Program-made: the position numbers and the translations under genes | Shown here: piece by piece, positions 17,418 to 29,515 of the stretch | How the letters are laid out: every line of letters begins with the position of its first letter | Numbering within the stretch: position 1 is the stretch's first letter | Assembly: GCA_012730045.1 (NCBI GenBank) | Contig: JAAYBR010000111.1 | Location: forward strand, 1 to 64,000 | Reading direction: 5' to 3' | DNA length: 64,000 nt | Origin: Candidatus Hydrogenedentota bacterium | GTDB lineage: Bacteria > Hydrogenedentota > Hydrogenedentia > Hydrogenedentales > CAITNO01 | The notes under the pieces: model-generated | Seen by the model: the letters and a program-made list of their open reading frames with translations, nothing else | The model's database searches: none | What the model was told of the DNA's origin: nothing

Positions 17418-18913
17418 GGTTCTTGTCCAGGAGGAGGGTGGAGCGGAGGCGATTCCGCCGAAGGGGAGGGGCAATCCGTGGCGTTGGGTTCCGCACTGGG
17501 CGACGGAAGAAGTCCCTTGGTCGCCCGGTACAGCACAATGGGGAGAAAGGCGGGCAGCATCCAGGGCTGGGGATGGCTGTGCGCGAGCCGCGCCAGCCGC
17601 CGCGGATTCGCGTAGAACTGCCGCATCGCTTGCCGCTGGTAAAGGAAGAGCGTCTCGTCGGGCAGGTTGGTCAGATTGATGCGCATCCCCGACATGTCCG
17701 TGTTGTCGTAGCGAAGCTTCTCCAGTTTCTCGGGCAGCTCCTTCTTCACAAGATCGTACAGGGGTGTTCCGGGGAACGGCGTCACCGTGTAGAAGGATGC
17801 TGTGTGGAAGGGGGACGCGCAGGCGGAGGCGATTGTCTGGCGCAGCTCCTCCTCCGTCTCGGTCGGGAACCCCAGCATGCAGAAGACGTTGGTGTATACC
17901 CGCTGGGAGGTGGTGCGTCTCCCGGCCGCCATCAGTTTCTCCAGATTCATGTTCTTGCAGGTGTATTTCTGGAGGCGGGGGGAGGCGGTCTCCATGGCAA
18001 AACTGCATTGGTACATGCCGGTCTGCACCAGCGCGTCAACGATCTCGTCCGTCAGCAGGTCGGCCCGGATGCCGTTGGGGAAGGCGATGCGCGGTTTCAA
18101 CGCGGACTGCCCGACCAGACCGCAGAACTCGATGACGCGTCGCGGGTGGAAGTTGAAATTGTCGTCCAGGAACTCGAAGTCGTTTATTCCGTAGGTCTTG
18201 GACAGGCGGGTCATCTCCTCCACTATGCGCTCCGGCGAATTCACGCGGATGGATTTCCCGAAGATCTTGTGGCACCAGATGCACCCGTAGGGGCAGCCCC
18301 GGCTGCTTACCAGCGAGGCGTAGCGCCGGCGGAACACCGGGGCGATGGACTGTGCCCGCCAGTAGGCCGGCAGATTAATCAGGTCGTAGGCGGGAAAGGG
18401 CAGCGTGTCGAGGTCTTCCACCTGTTCCACGGCCCCGGGATTCACCACGACCTCCCCTTTCGCGTCGCGCCAGATCACGCCGGGAATGCCGCCGAAATCG
18501 CGGCCGCCCTCCGCCCATGCCTGAAGCACCGCCTTGGTGGCCAGCTCCCCCTCGCCGGGCACCACCACGTCCACGTCGGCCTCCGCCATCAAAGCCTCCT
18601 TGGTGGCGGAGGCGTGCGGGCCGCCTGCGAGAATCAGGGCGTTGGGCAGCGACGCGCGGGCAAGGCGGACCGATTCTGGGAGAACGTGTGCGGATGTGGT
18701 GAGTGCGGAAAAGCCGACCACATCGGCGCCGAACGCCACCGCGCGGCGGACGACCTCCTCCGGGGGGCAGTTCTCCAGACGCTGGTTGACGATCATCGGC
18801 TCGACGGACAGCTCGCGGCGCAGGTAGGCCGCGAGGTACATCACCCCCATCGGCGGGGTGACCAGGGGGAATCCTCGTGTGTGATAGCCGACATTTGCCA
18901 GAAACAGCTTCAA
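17414..18913 (-). CDS. Cobalamin-binding-type radical SAM protein A
   Basis: 499 residues beginning at a TTG (18911-18913) with AAAGGCGG about 6 bases upstream. The B12-binding-like N-terminus has PPMGVMYLAAYLRRE and GGPHASATKEAL. The radical SAM cluster CxxxCxxC is at C207/C211/C214 (SSRGCPYGCIWC), followed by FLDDNFNFHPRR and MLGFPTETEEEL. It ends in a Pro-rich tail overlapping the next start. With protein B it forms a two-gene operon of related but clearly distinct enzymes, which suggests successive steps of one biosynthetic or modification pathway; no other pathway gene is adjacent. Confidence 0.85.
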   Translation of the reverse strand: MKLFLANVGYHTRGFPLVTPPMGVMYLAAYLRRELSVEPMIVNQRLENCPPEEVVRRAVAFGADVVGFSALTTSAHVLPESVRLARASLPNALILAGGPHASATKEALMAEADVDVVVPGEGELATKAVLQAWAEGGRDFGGIPGVIWRDAKGEVVVNPGAVEQVEDLDTLPFPAYDLINLPAYWRAQSIAPVFRRRYASLVSSRGCPYGCIWCHKIFGKSIRVNSPERIVEEMTRLSKTYGINDFEFLDDNFNFHPRRVIEFCGLVGQSALKPRIAFPNGIRADLLTDEIVDALVQTGMYQCSFAMETASPRLQKYTCKNMNLEKLMAAGRRTTSQRVYTNVFCMLGFPTETEEELRQTIASACASPFHTASFYTVTPFPGTPLYDLVKKELPEKLEKLRYDNTDMSGMRINLTNLPDETLFLYQRQAMRQFYANPRRLARLAHSHPQPWMLPAFLPIVLYRATKGLLPSPSAEPNATDCPSPSAESPPLHPPPGQEP

Positions 18914-19017
18914 CCAGTCCGCCTTTCGCAGTTCTCGCCGCCAAGCCCCGGGTATGATACCACAAGGCTCCGGAGAACATTCCCCGGGGTCCGGGCGGAT
19001 GCGGCCGGAAAAGGCGC

Positions 19018-19043
19018 GTCCCCCCGCGGCGGCGCGGGGGGAC
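19018..19043 (-). terminator. Terminator of the rhaT gene
   Basis: A 10-bp stem GTCCCCCCGC / GCGGGGGGAC with a 6-base loop lies 26 bases beyond the minus-strand rhaT stop. On the minus strand it is followed by gcgccTTTT. Confidence 0.6.
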
Positions 19044-19069
19044 GGGAAAGCGTCTGTGTCTCTTCAGTT

Positions 19070-20203
19070 CTAGTGCGCGGCGGCCGCGGCGTCCCCGGCG
19101 GCCTTCGCGTATTCGGGCAGCGTGTTCAGGTAGTTGCCGTAGCCGACGATGAAGGTGGAGAAGACCAGCACCGCGAGGCCCAGGGCCACCAGCACCTGCG
19201 TGCGTTTGCTGGCACCGCGCCACTCGCGCAGGGCCACGCCCCACAGCGTGCTGAAGATGATGATGGACGCCATGTGCAGGGTCCAGCTCGAAAACTTGTA
19301 CTCGCCCATCTTCGTCTCGCCCATGCTGTAGAAGAAGAACTGCAGGTACCACGTCACGCCCGCGAGGGCGGAGAAGACGTAGTTGGACAGCATCGGCACG
19401 CGGGTGGGCTCGCCGGTCTCCGTCTTGCCGGTGGCGGTGAAGTACTCATGTCCGCTGTGGTTCTTCCAGTTCAGGTACATGCACCACAGGAAATTGGTCG
19501 TCAGCCCGCCCCAAAGGACGATGATCAGCACCGGCAGGTTCTGCCAGAGGTCGCTGCGGCCCGCGTCCGTCAGCTGCGTCAGCGCGATATCCGCGATGGG
19601 CCGCCCCGCCGCCATGCCGTAGGACATGGAGGCGCTCATGACGCCGGAGAAGGTCGCCACGAGGATGCCCTTGGTGAAGTTGAACTCCTTGATGACCGCC
19701 TTCTTCTCCTCTTCGGGCATCTCTTTTTCCTTGGACATGCCCGCCGCCCCGCTGATGGCGATGCCCGCCAGGCAGACAAACACGCCCAGCAGAATGAACT
19801 GCCCCGGCGTCTGGGAGATGATCGTCATGAACTCCCCGTTGAAGATCGGCGGCATCAGCGTGCCGAAGGCGGCGCAGTAGCCCAGGGCGATCGCCATGCC
19901 CAGGGCGATGCCGAGGTAGCGCATGGTCAGGCCGAAGGTCAGCCCGCCCAGGCCCCACATGGCCCCGAAGAAGTACGCCCAGAAGATGTTCTCCCTGGGG
20001 GCGCTGAAGATCGCGCCCAGCGGGTTCGGCACGAGCAGGCTCGCCAGAATGAACGGCGCGATAAGCCACGAGAAGATGCCGCCCACCAGCCAGTAGGTCT
20101 CCCAAGACCACACCCGCACCTTGCGGTAGGGGATGTAGAAGCTCGCCGACGCGAGGCCGCCCAGCCAGTGGTAGAAGAGACCAAGAAGGGGGTTTGGTGC
20201 CAT
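19070..20203 (-). CDS. rhaT: L-rhamnose/proton symporter RhaT-like
   Basis: 377 residues with about ten transmembrane helices in the drug/metabolite-transporter fold. RhaT-type signatures are the N-terminal GLFYHWLGGLASASFYIPYRKV-like region, WGLGGLTFGLTMRYLG, and C-terminal LAGVTWYLQFFFYSMGE. It would import L-rhamnose or a related deoxysugar with protons. ATG 20201-20203 is chosen with GGAAAGGATG upstream. A hydrophilic Glu/Lys-rich loop (MSKEKEMPEEEKK) lies mid-protein. No rhamnose catabolic genes adjoin it, so the substrate assignment is by family only. Confidence 0.82.
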   Translation of the reverse strand: MAPNPLLGLFYHWLGGLASASFYIPYRKVRVWSWETYWLVGGIFSWLIAPFILASLLVPNPLGAIFSAPRENIFWAYFFGAMWGLGGLTFGLTMRYLGIALGMAIALGYCAAFGTLMPPIFNGEFMTIISQTPGQFILLGVFVCLAGIAISGAAGMSKEKEMPEEEKKAVIKEFNFTKGILVATFSGVMSASMSYGMAAGRPIADIALTQLTDAGRSDLWQNLPVLIIVLWGGLTTNFLWCMYLNWKNHSGHEYFTATGKTETGEPTRVPMLSNYVFSALAGVTWYLQFFFYSMGETKMGEYKFSSWTLHMASIIIFSTLWGVALREWRGASKRTQVLVALGLAVLVFSTFIVGYGNYLNTLPEYAKAAGDAAAAAH

Positions 20204-20331
20204 GAGAGCGCATCCTTTCCGTGAGAGGTTGACCGCGAAAAAGGGCGAAAAAACGCCGTCCGGACACGGGCGCCGCAGCCGACCACACCCGGCCCGCACC
20301 AGAATACAGACCCGGCGGGGGGCAAATCAAG

Positions 20332-20417
20332 ACGGCGGAACCACGGAAAACACGGATTACACGGAAAAGAATAGGGGTGTCTTTCCGTGCGCTCCGCGTT
20401 TTCCTTGGTTCCGCCGT
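20332..20417. repeat. ACGGA-type imperfect palindrome, left of GxxExxY gene A
   Basis: Two arms of about 38 bases face each other across ~11 bases. One reads GGCGGAACCACGGAAAACAC..., and the complement of the other reads GGCGGAACCAAGGAAAACGC..., each ending in CACGGAAA. It stops 3 bases short of the GxxExxY stop codon. Confidence 0.85.
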
Positions 20418-20419
20418 CC

Positions 20420-20797
20420 TTACTTCACAATGCGCTCGATCTCGGCACCCGGATGGTGGCCAAAGTTGACGAGCAGCCCGAGCCGGTGCCCGGACGCCTT
20501 CAGGTAGTTGTGGAGCTGGGCCCGGTGCTCGTCGGCGATTTCCCGGACAGCCTTGAGTTCGACGATGACACAGTCGAAACAGACGAAGTCGGGGCGGTAG
20601 GTCTGGGCGAGCGGCTCCCCCTTGTAAAGGAGGCCCAGTTCCTGCTGGGCCACCGCCGGGATATCCCGCAACCGGAACTCCCGTTCCAGACACTCCTGAT
20701 ACACCGACTCCAGGAACCCGCACCCCATCTCGCGGTACACCTCAAACACCGCCCCGCGTATCCTGTAGCTCTCCTCGCGAAAAAGCAGTTCCGCCAT
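20420..20797 (-). CDS. GxxExxY protein A (PD-(D/E)XK nuclease-like)
   Basis: 125 residues, the full usual length. The family motif is G27-F-L-E30-S-V-Y33. A nuclease-like core follows: D70 (TYRPDFVCFD) and E80-L-K82 (VIVELKAV), the spacing expected of PD-(D/E)XK folds. The C-terminus has LGLLVNFG, typical of the family. GGGAGGA precedes ATG 20795-20797. No function is known to me. The gene is bracketed by palindromic elements at 20332-20417 and 20865-20944, and a frameshifted relative at 61919-62310 is bracketed in the same manner. Confidence 0.9.
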   Translation of the reverse strand: MAELLFREESYRIRGAVFEVYREMGCGFLESVYQECLEREFRLRDIPAVAQQELGLLYKGEPLAQTYRPDFVCFDCVIVELKAVREIADEHRAQLHNYLKASGHRLGLLVNFGHHPGAEIERIVK

Positions 20798-20864
20798 GAT
20801 TCCTCCCTTCCGCAGCAGTCCTCTTCCCTGACCGACAAGTCCACTGACGCGAAAATCATACCCA

Positions 20865-20944
20865 AAACCTGCCACCACGGACCACACAGACCACACGGAA
20901 GGAAGCCCCTCATCTTTTCCGTGTGCTCGGTGTGTTCCGTGGTT
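20865..20944. repeat. ACGGA-type imperfect palindrome, right of GxxExxY gene A
   Basis: The left arm CCACCACGGACCACACAG...CACGGAAGG pairs with a right arm ending ...TTTTCCGTGTG...TTCCGTGGTTG. Arms are about 33 bases with a short cccctcat-type loop. It lies ~70 bases upstream of the GxxExxY start and abuts the promoter of the following PQQ-like gene. Confidence 0.85.
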
Positions 20945-20971
20945 GCCCCCGGCGGCTGTTTCTGGGATAAT
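20943..20971 (+). promoter_or_regulatory. Sigma-70 type promoter of the PQQ-like gene
   Basis: TTGCCC (20943-20948), a 17-base spacer and GATAAT (20966-20971) end 35 bases before the ATG. The -35 box overlaps the end of the ACGGA palindrome, so the repeat may supply or disturb promoter sequence. Confidence 0.6.
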
Positions 20972-21006
20972 CCCGGACACGCTTAGAACCGAAAGGGATT
21001 GGACAG

Positions 21007-22251
21007 ATGCAGACCAGCCGTTGCCTTCTTGCCGCGATCCTCTGCGCCGCCGCTGCGGCCGCGTTTGCGGCGGATTCTCCGCAGTTCCGGGGGCCGGACC
21101 GGACGGGGGTGTTTCCAGAGTCGGGGCTGTTGCAGGAATGGCCGGAGGGCGGCCCGGAAAAGGCATGGGTCGCCACGGGGATCGGCAGGGGGTATTCCTC
21201 GGCGGCCACGCTGAACGGGAAAATCTATGTCACGGGGATGACGGAGGCAATGGAGGGGGTGGTCACCGTGCTGACGCCGGACGGCGCGGTGGAGAAGACC
21301 ATTCCCTACGGCCCGGAGACGGACGAGCAGCAGGCGCCGGGATCGCGGTCCACGCCCACCCTGGAGGGAAACCGCCTTTACCTCCTCACCGGTCTGGGCG
21401 TGGTGGTGTGCCTCGACACGGACACGGGGGCGAAGGTGTGGGAGGTGGATGTCACCGAACGGTTCAAGGCCGAGAAGCCCACCTGGCACTACGCGGAGTC
21501 GGTGCTGCTGGACGGGGACAACGTGATCTGCACGCCCGGGGGCGCGGAGGCGGTCGTTGCCGCGCTCAACAAGCACACCGGTGACACGGTGTGGACCCTG
21601 AAGGAGCCCCAGGACAAGGCGGCCTACTGTTCCCCCATGGTCTTCACGCACAACGGCCGCCGCATCCTCACCACGGCCACGGGGCGGTTCATTGTCGGCG
21701 CGGACCCCGCCACGGGCGCGCCGCTGTGGCAGGTGGAGCAGAAAGCCCCCTGGGACATCCACGGGGTGAGCCCCGTCTACGAAAACGGCCTGCTCTATTA
21801 TGTCGCGGGCGACGGCACCGGCGGCGCGGCGCTCGAACTGTCGCCCGACGGCGCGACGGTCACCCAGAAGTGGGAGGACAAGACCCTGGACTGCCTGCAC
21901 CACGGGGTGGTTCCGGTCGGCGGGCATCTCTACGGCACGGGCTACAAGCGCGGCGGCAAGCTGGTCTGCCTCGAAATGGGCACAGGGAGCGTCCTGTGGA
22001 GCGCCGACGAGGTGACCCTGGGCGTCACCGTCGCCGCCGATGGCATGCTGTACGTCTATGAGGGGCCCAAGAAGGGGGTGGTCAGTCTGGTCAAGGCCGA
22101 CCCTTCGGGATATGTCCGCACCGGCCAGTTCACCGTGACCGACGGCGGCGACGACAAACACTGGGCCCACCCCACCATTGCCAACGGACACCTCTACATC
22201 CGCCATGGCGACGCCCTAGTCGCCTACAAGGTGTCGGCGGGGGCAAAATAG
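21007..22251 (+). CDS. PQQ-like beta-propeller repeat protein, secreted
   Basis: 414 residues with a signal peptide (about 1-21) and the typical start of this group, SPQFRGPDRTGVFPESGL. Repeated blades contain AALNKHTGDTVWTL, VVCLDTDTGAKVWEVD, GADPATGAPLWQV and CLEMGTGSVLWSA. These outer-face W/G repeats are shared with PQQ dehydrogenases, but no cofactor ligands or haem are visible, so a scaffold or binding role is more likely. AAAGGGA lies 10-16 bases upstream. A short leader with a good promoter indicates a monocistronic unit. Confidence 0.88.
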   Translation: MQTSRCLLAAILCAAAAAAFAADSPQFRGPDRTGVFPESGLLQEWPEGGPEKAWVATGIGRGYSSAATLNGKIYVTGMTEAMEGVVTVLTPDGAVEKTIPYGPETDEQQAPGSRSTPTLEGNRLYLLTGLGVVVCLDTDTGAKVWEVDVTERFKAEKPTWHYAESVLLDGDNVICTPGGAEAVVAALNKHTGDTVWTLKEPQDKAAYCSPMVFTHNGRRILTTATGRFIVGADPATGAPLWQVEQKAPWDIHGVSPVYENGLLYYVAGDGTGGAALELSPDGATVTQKWEDKTLDCLHHGVVPVGGHLYGTGYKRGGKLVCLEMGTGSVLWSADEVTLGVTVAADGMLYVYEGPKKGVVSLVKADPSGYVRTGQFTVTDGGDDKHWAHPTIANGHLYIRHGDALVAYKVSAGAK

Positions 22252-22318
22252 GCCCCCTTTCCGCGTCTCTGTCGCCCCACAAGTGAATTTCTTGATTATC
22301 GAGGAATGCTCTGCTTGA

Positions 22319-24913
<2,595 letters not shown>

Positions 24914-24950
24914 TCCGGCCCCCGGGCCGACAGCATAAGGCGTTTCAAGC

Positions 24951-27488
24951 ATGACCACAGACCGCATCAAGCCCATGCCCATCGAGCAGGAGCTGAAGAC
25001 CTCGTTCCTGGACTACTCGATGAGTGTCATCGTGAGCCGCGCCCTTCCGGACGTCCGCGACGGCATGAAGCCCGTGCACCGCCGCATTCTCTTCGCCATG
25101 CACGAGCTGGGCCTCCACAAGAACCGCGCCTTCCGCAAGTCCGCGGCCATCGTCGGCGAGACGATGGGAAAGTACCACCCCCACGGCGACTCCGCCATCT
25201 ACGACACCCTCGTGCGCATGGCCCAGCCGTGGAGCCTGCGCTACCCGCTGGTGGACGGCCAGGGCAACTTCGGCTCCATAGACGGGGACAGCGCCGCGGC
25301 CATGCGCTACACCGAGTCGCGCATGGAGGCCATCACGGCGCTCATGATGGCCGACATCGAGAAGCAGACGGTGAACATGGCGGACAACTACGACGGCAGC
25401 CAGAAGGAGCCGACCGTCCTGCCGTCCGCCATCCCCAACCTGCTGGTGAACGGATCCTACGGCATCGCCGTGGGCATGGCCACGAGCTGCCCGCCCCACA
25501 ACCTCACCGAGGTGTGCGACGCCGTCATCCACTTCATAGACCACCCCAGCGCGACGCCGGGCGACCTGATGCGCTTTGTCAAGGGGCCCGACTTCCCCAC
25601 CGGCGGCATCATCTGCGGCGCCGAGGGCATCCGCGAGGCCTACCTCACGGGCCGCGGCCGCCTCACCGTGCGCGCCAAGGTCGCCGTCGAGGCGAAGAAG
25701 GACTCCGGCAAGGAGCGCCTGATCATCCAGGAGATCCCCTACCAGGTCAACAAGTCCAAGCTGATCGAGGACATCGCCGAGCTGGTGAAGTCCAAGACCG
25801 TCGAGGGCATCACCGACCTGCGCGACGAGTCGGACAAGGACGGGATGCGCGTGGTCATCGAGCTGCGCAAGGGCGAGGAGCCCGAGGTCATCCTGAACCA
25901 GCTCTACAAGCACACCCAGCTCCAGTCCACCGCCAGCGTGATCATGCTGGCCCTGGTCAACAACACCCCGCGCGTGCTCAACCTGCGCGAGATGATCTAC
26001 TACTACGTCCAGCACCGCGCCGAGATCATCGAGCGGCGCACGCGCTTCGACCTGAGGCAGGCCGAGGACCGCGCCCACATCGTCGAGGGGCTCCTGCGCG
26101 CCATTGACCACATTGACGAGGTCATCGCCATCATCCGCGAAAGCCGGGACACCGACGACGCGCAGGCGCGGCTGATGGACCGGTTCGGGTTCAGCGTGGT
26201 GCAGGCCAACGCGATCCTCGCCATGCGGCTGCGCCGCCTGACGGGCCTGGAGCGCGAGGAGCTGGAGGCCGAGTTCCGGGCGCTCCAGGAGGAGATCGCG
26301 CGCCTGCGCCTGATCCTCTCCAGCGACAAGACCATCCTGGCCGAGGTGCGCCGCGAGATGGTGGAAATCCGGGACAAGTTCGGCGACGCCCGCCGCACCG
26401 CGATCCTCGACGAGCTCGGCGAGTTCCGCGTCGAGGACCTCATCGCCGACGACGTGATGGTGGTCACCGTGTCCAACCAGGGCTACATCAAGAGCCTGCC
26501 CATAGACACCTACCGCAAGCAGCGCCGCGGCGGCAAGGGCGTCGCGGGCATGGAGACGAAGGAGGAGGACTTCGTCAAGGACCTCTTCATCGCCTCGGCC
26601 CACCAGTACATGCTCTTTTTTACGACGAGGGGCCGCCTGCACTGGCGCAAGGTGCACGAGCTGCCCCGCGGCGGGCGCACGGCCAAGGGCCGCGCCATCG
26701 TCAACCTGCTGAGCCTGGGCGAGGGCGAGCGCGTGACCGCCTGCCTGCCCGTGCGGGACCTCAACGAGGAGGGCCGCTTCGTGTTCATGGTCACCCGCAA
26801 GGGGACGGTGAAGAAGACGGCGCTCAGGGCGTTCAGCAACCCGCGCGCCACCGGCATCATCGCCCTCGACCTGGACAAGGACGACGAGCTGTGGGAGGCG
26901 CAGCTCACCTCGGGCCACGACAACATCCTCATCGCCACCCGCAACGGCCTCGCCATCCGGTTCCCTGAGACCGATGTGCGGCCCATGGGCCGCAACGCCC
27001 GCGGCGTCATCGGCATCCGCCTGAAATCCGGCGACTTCGTCGTGGGCGTCTCCCTGGCGGACGACGACAAGACGGTGCTCTCCGTCACGGAGAACGGCTT
27101 TGGCAAGCGCACCTGCGTCGGCGAGTACAGCACGCACCACCGGGGCGGCCAGGGCGTCATCAACATCAAGACCGGCGGGCGCAACGGCCATGTGGTGAGC
27201 GTGGACACGGTGGACGACGACGACGAGCTCGTCATCATCTCCACCACGGGCGACGTGATCCGAACCTCCGTGAGGGACATCCGCACCGTCGGGCGCAACA
27301 CCATGGGCGTCACCGTCAAGAGGGTGGCCCCGGGCGAGAAGGTCGCCTCCGTGGCGCGCGCGCTCGCGGAGACGAAGGAGGAGAAGGTCACCGAGTCGGC
27401 CCCCACCGAGGTGAATGTCGCCCCGGCGGAGCGCCCGGCACTGGACGCGGCGCCCTATGAGGAGGACGAGGGGGACGGGGAGGAGTAA
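24951..27488 (+). CDS. gyrA: DNA gyrase subunit A
   Basis: 845 residues. The active-site tyrosine is Y120 (AMRYTESRM). The quinolone-determining region reads GDSAIYDT, with S81 and D85 equivalent to the susceptible E. coli S83/D87. The C-terminal pinwheel contains the GyrA box QRRGGKG at 524, so this is gyrase rather than topoisomerase IV ParC. The last residues are acidic (EEDEGDGEE), as in many GyrA tails. It forms the A2B2 gyrase tetramer with the upstream gyrB, and the gap of 37 bases implies co-transcription. It converges with the TolC-like gene only 9 bases after its stop. Confidence 0.98.
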   Translation: MTTDRIKPMPIEQELKTSFLDYSMSVIVSRALPDVRDGMKPVHRRILFAMHELGLHKNRAFRKSAAIVGETMGKYHPHGDSAIYDTLVRMAQPWSLRYPLVDGQGNFGSIDGDSAAAMRYTESRMEAITALMMADIEKQTVNMADNYDGSQKEPTVLPSAIPNLLVNGSYGIAVGMATSCPPHNLTEVCDAVIHFIDHPSATPGDLMRFVKGPDFPTGGIICGAEGIREAYLTGRGRLTVRAKVAVEAKKDSGKERLIIQEIPYQVNKSKLIEDIAELVKSKTVEGITDLRDESDKDGMRVVIELRKGEEPEVILNQLYKHTQLQSTASVIMLALVNNTPRVLNLREMIYYYVQHRAEIIERRTRFDLRQAEDRAHIVEGLLRAIDHIDEVIAIIRESRDTDDAQARLMDRFGFSVVQANAILAMRLRRLTGLEREELEAEFRALQEEIARLRLILSSDKTILAEVRREMVEIRDKFGDARRTAILDELGEFRVEDLIADDVMVVTVSNQGYIKSLPIDTYRKQRRGGKGVAGMETKEEDFVKDLFIASAHQYMLFFTTRGRLHWRKVHELPRGGRTAKGRAIVNLLSLGEGERVTACLPVRDLNEEGRFVFMVTRKGTVKKTALRAFSNPRATGIIALDLDKDDELWEAQLTSGHDNILIATRNGLAIRFPETDVRPMGRNARGVIGIRLKSGDFVVGVSLADDDKTVLSVTENGFGKRTCVGEYSTHHRGGQGVINIKTGGRNGHVVSVDTVDDDDELVIISTTGDVIRTSVRDIRTVGRNTMGVTVKRVAPGEKVASVARALAETKEEKVTESAPTEVNVAPAERPALDAAPYEEDEGDGEE

Positions 27489-27497
27489 TCCCGGGGC

Positions 27498-29360
27498 TCA
27501 GTCCTCGAAGTTGCTGAAGACGGCCTCCGACCAGGCCACGGGCTTCCGCGGCGCGGGCGGGGTCACCTCCACGCCGAAGAGCTCCAGCAGGGTGCCCTCG
27601 GCGGTCTGCAGCTCGACCAGCGCCCGCTCGTACATGATGCGCGCCTGAAGCTCCTGCGTGCGCGCCGCCGTCAGGTCCTCCTGCACCCGGAGCACCTGGA
27701 AACTGGTCGTCACGCCCAGCCGCAGCCGCTTTTCCTCCGCGATCACGTTGGCCTCCTGCAGGCGCACCGCCTGCTTCGTGCTCTCGATGAGTATCTTGTT
27801 CGTCATCACGTTGCGCGCGGCGATGTGCACCGCCGCCATGAGCCCCAGCTCGCTCTGCCGCCGGCGGTCCTCCGCCTGCTGCTTCGATATCCTCGCCTTC
27901 AGGTGCTGGCCGCGCGCGGCGCGGTTGTTGATCGGGATCGAGCCCTCCACGCCGATGCTGTAGACGTCCTCCTGCTTCTTAAACACCCCCGAGACGGACT
28001 GGTAGAGAAAACGGTCCCGCCCGCCCTGGCCGTAGCTGGCCTTCACGTCCAGCTGGGGGAGCATGTCTTTCCGCGCGCGGTAAAGCTCCAAGTCCGCGTT
28101 TTCCAGCTCCAGGTCGCTCATGCGCATTTCCGGGCGCTTCTCCAGCGCCAGCTTCACGCTGCGGTCGAGGCCCTCCTCAAAGGCGCCGAAGTCGAAGCCC
28201 AGCCCGTCCTCCGGGTTCGGCCGGTCCGTCGGCACGATCATCACCTTGGAGAAGTGGTCCCCCTCCCGCATTCCGAGGGCCTGCTTGAGGATGTCCGCCG
28301 CGTCGTTGGCCCGCGAGGAGGCTGAGACCAGGTCGGACTGGCGCGCCGCCACCCCGGCCTTCGCCTGGAGCACCTCGATGTCCGCCGCCGTGCCGATCTC
28401 CCGCCGCGTCTCGTTGATCTTCAGCAGGCGCTCGGCGTTGCGCAGGGACTCCTCGCGCACGCGGACGGCGTCCACGGCCCCTGTGAGGTCCCAGTACGCC
28501 TTGATCACCTCGCTGACCGCCCGCAGGACCGTCAGGTGCAGCTGCGCCTCCGTGATCTCGCGGGCGTTCTTCGCCGCCTCGATGCGCACGGTGTTGTACT
28601 TGACGCCGAAGCCGCGCAGCAGCGGCTGGGTGAGTGTGACGGCGACCTGCGTGTTGTACTCGTTCTCCAGGCCGCCGAACGTGGTGGCCTGGCGGTCCAT
28701 GATCGTCGTCACGGAGTACTGCGTGCCGTGCCGGAGCTTGCCCCCGATGCCGCCGGTGATGTTCATCCCCTTGGTCTCCAGGCTGCTGACCCCGCCGACG
28801 AAGGCGCGGATTTCCTGGCTCGCCAGGGACCCGGCCTCGGTGTAGTTGATCGAGCCCTGCAGCACCGGGTCAAACTCGCCCCCCGCGCTGTACACGTCGG
28901 CGTCGGCCTTCAGGGGCTCGGAGGAGGTCACAATGATGTCGGGGTTCTGGACGAGCGCCGTCTGCACCGCCTCCGCGAGGCTCATCTTGACCACCTCGCG
29001 GCCCGGCTGCGACTCCGCCGCCTGGCGCAGGGCCGACAGGTCAATCAGGTCAACCGAAATCTCCTCCTGGAGGGTCTTCCCCGAGCCCAGGCTGTCCTCG
29101 GCCTTGGGCAGGCCCTCCAGCACGCGCAGGCGCTCCGCCTCGCGGGCGGCTTCGGCCTCCGCCTCCGCGGCGGCGGCCTGCTCCGCCGCGACAATCGCGG
29201 CCGCCTGTTCCGCCTCGGCCGCCGCGACGGCCTCCGCCACATCCGCCGCCTCAACCTCCGTCACGGGTTCGGCGGCGTCCTGCGGCAGCGCCGCGGGCGC
29301 GGCCGCAAGGGCCAGCAGGGCCAGAACAAGCGTGTATGCGAGGGGGTTTCTTGCGCGCAT
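27498..29360 (-). CDS. TolC-family outer membrane efflux/channel protein
   Basis: 620 residues from ATG 29358-29360 (AGGAGAAC upstream) with a signal peptide. Residues ~30-85 form an unusually long Ala/Glu-rich, probably coiled extension absent from classic TolC. Two OEP repeats follow: first MSLAEAVQTALVQNPDI ... TLTQPLLRGFGVKYNTVRI, second LDRSVKLALEKRPEMRMSDLELENADLELYRARKDMLPQLDV with the helical hairpins around LRLGVTTSFQVLRVQEDLTAA. It would form the trimeric outer-membrane duct of an efflux or type I secretion system. No pump or adaptor gene is adjacent; it may be co-transcribed with ndk, the small ribosomal protein and the DUF1844 gene. Confidence 0.9.
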   Translation of the reverse strand: MRARNPLAYTLVLALLALAAAPAALPQDAAEPVTEVEAADVAEAVAAAEAEQAAAIVAAEQAAAAEAEAEAAREAERLRVLEGLPKAEDSLGSGKTLQEEISVDLIDLSALRQAAESQPGREVVKMSLAEAVQTALVQNPDIIVTSSEPLKADADVYSAGGEFDPVLQGSINYTEAGSLASQEIRAFVGGVSSLETKGMNITGGIGGKLRHGTQYSVTTIMDRQATTFGGLENEYNTQVAVTLTQPLLRGFGVKYNTVRIEAAKNAREITEAQLHLTVLRAVSEVIKAYWDLTGAVDAVRVREESLRNAERLLKINETRREIGTAADIEVLQAKAGVAARQSDLVSASSRANDAADILKQALGMREGDHFSKVMIVPTDRPNPEDGLGFDFGAFEEGLDRSVKLALEKRPEMRMSDLELENADLELYRARKDMLPQLDVKASYGQGGRDRFLYQSVSGVFKKQEDVYSIGVEGSIPINNRAARGQHLKARISKQQAEDRRRQSELGLMAAVHIAARNVMTNKILIESTKQAVRLQEANVIAEEKRLRLGVTTSFQVLRVQEDLTAARTQELQARIMYERALVELQTAEGTLLELFGVEVTPPAPRKPVAWSEAVFSNFED

Positions 29361-29515
29361 GGGAACCGTTCTCCTGGAGTGTGCCGGTGTCCTCCGCCCC
29401 CGCGCAACACGATCCGCCAGCCTGCGGGATGCCGCGCCGTCGCTGTCCGGGGCTTCGGACACACGGCGGAAGTGTAGCGCGTCCCCGCCGGCCAGTCAAG
29501 CGAAGAGGGGAACGG

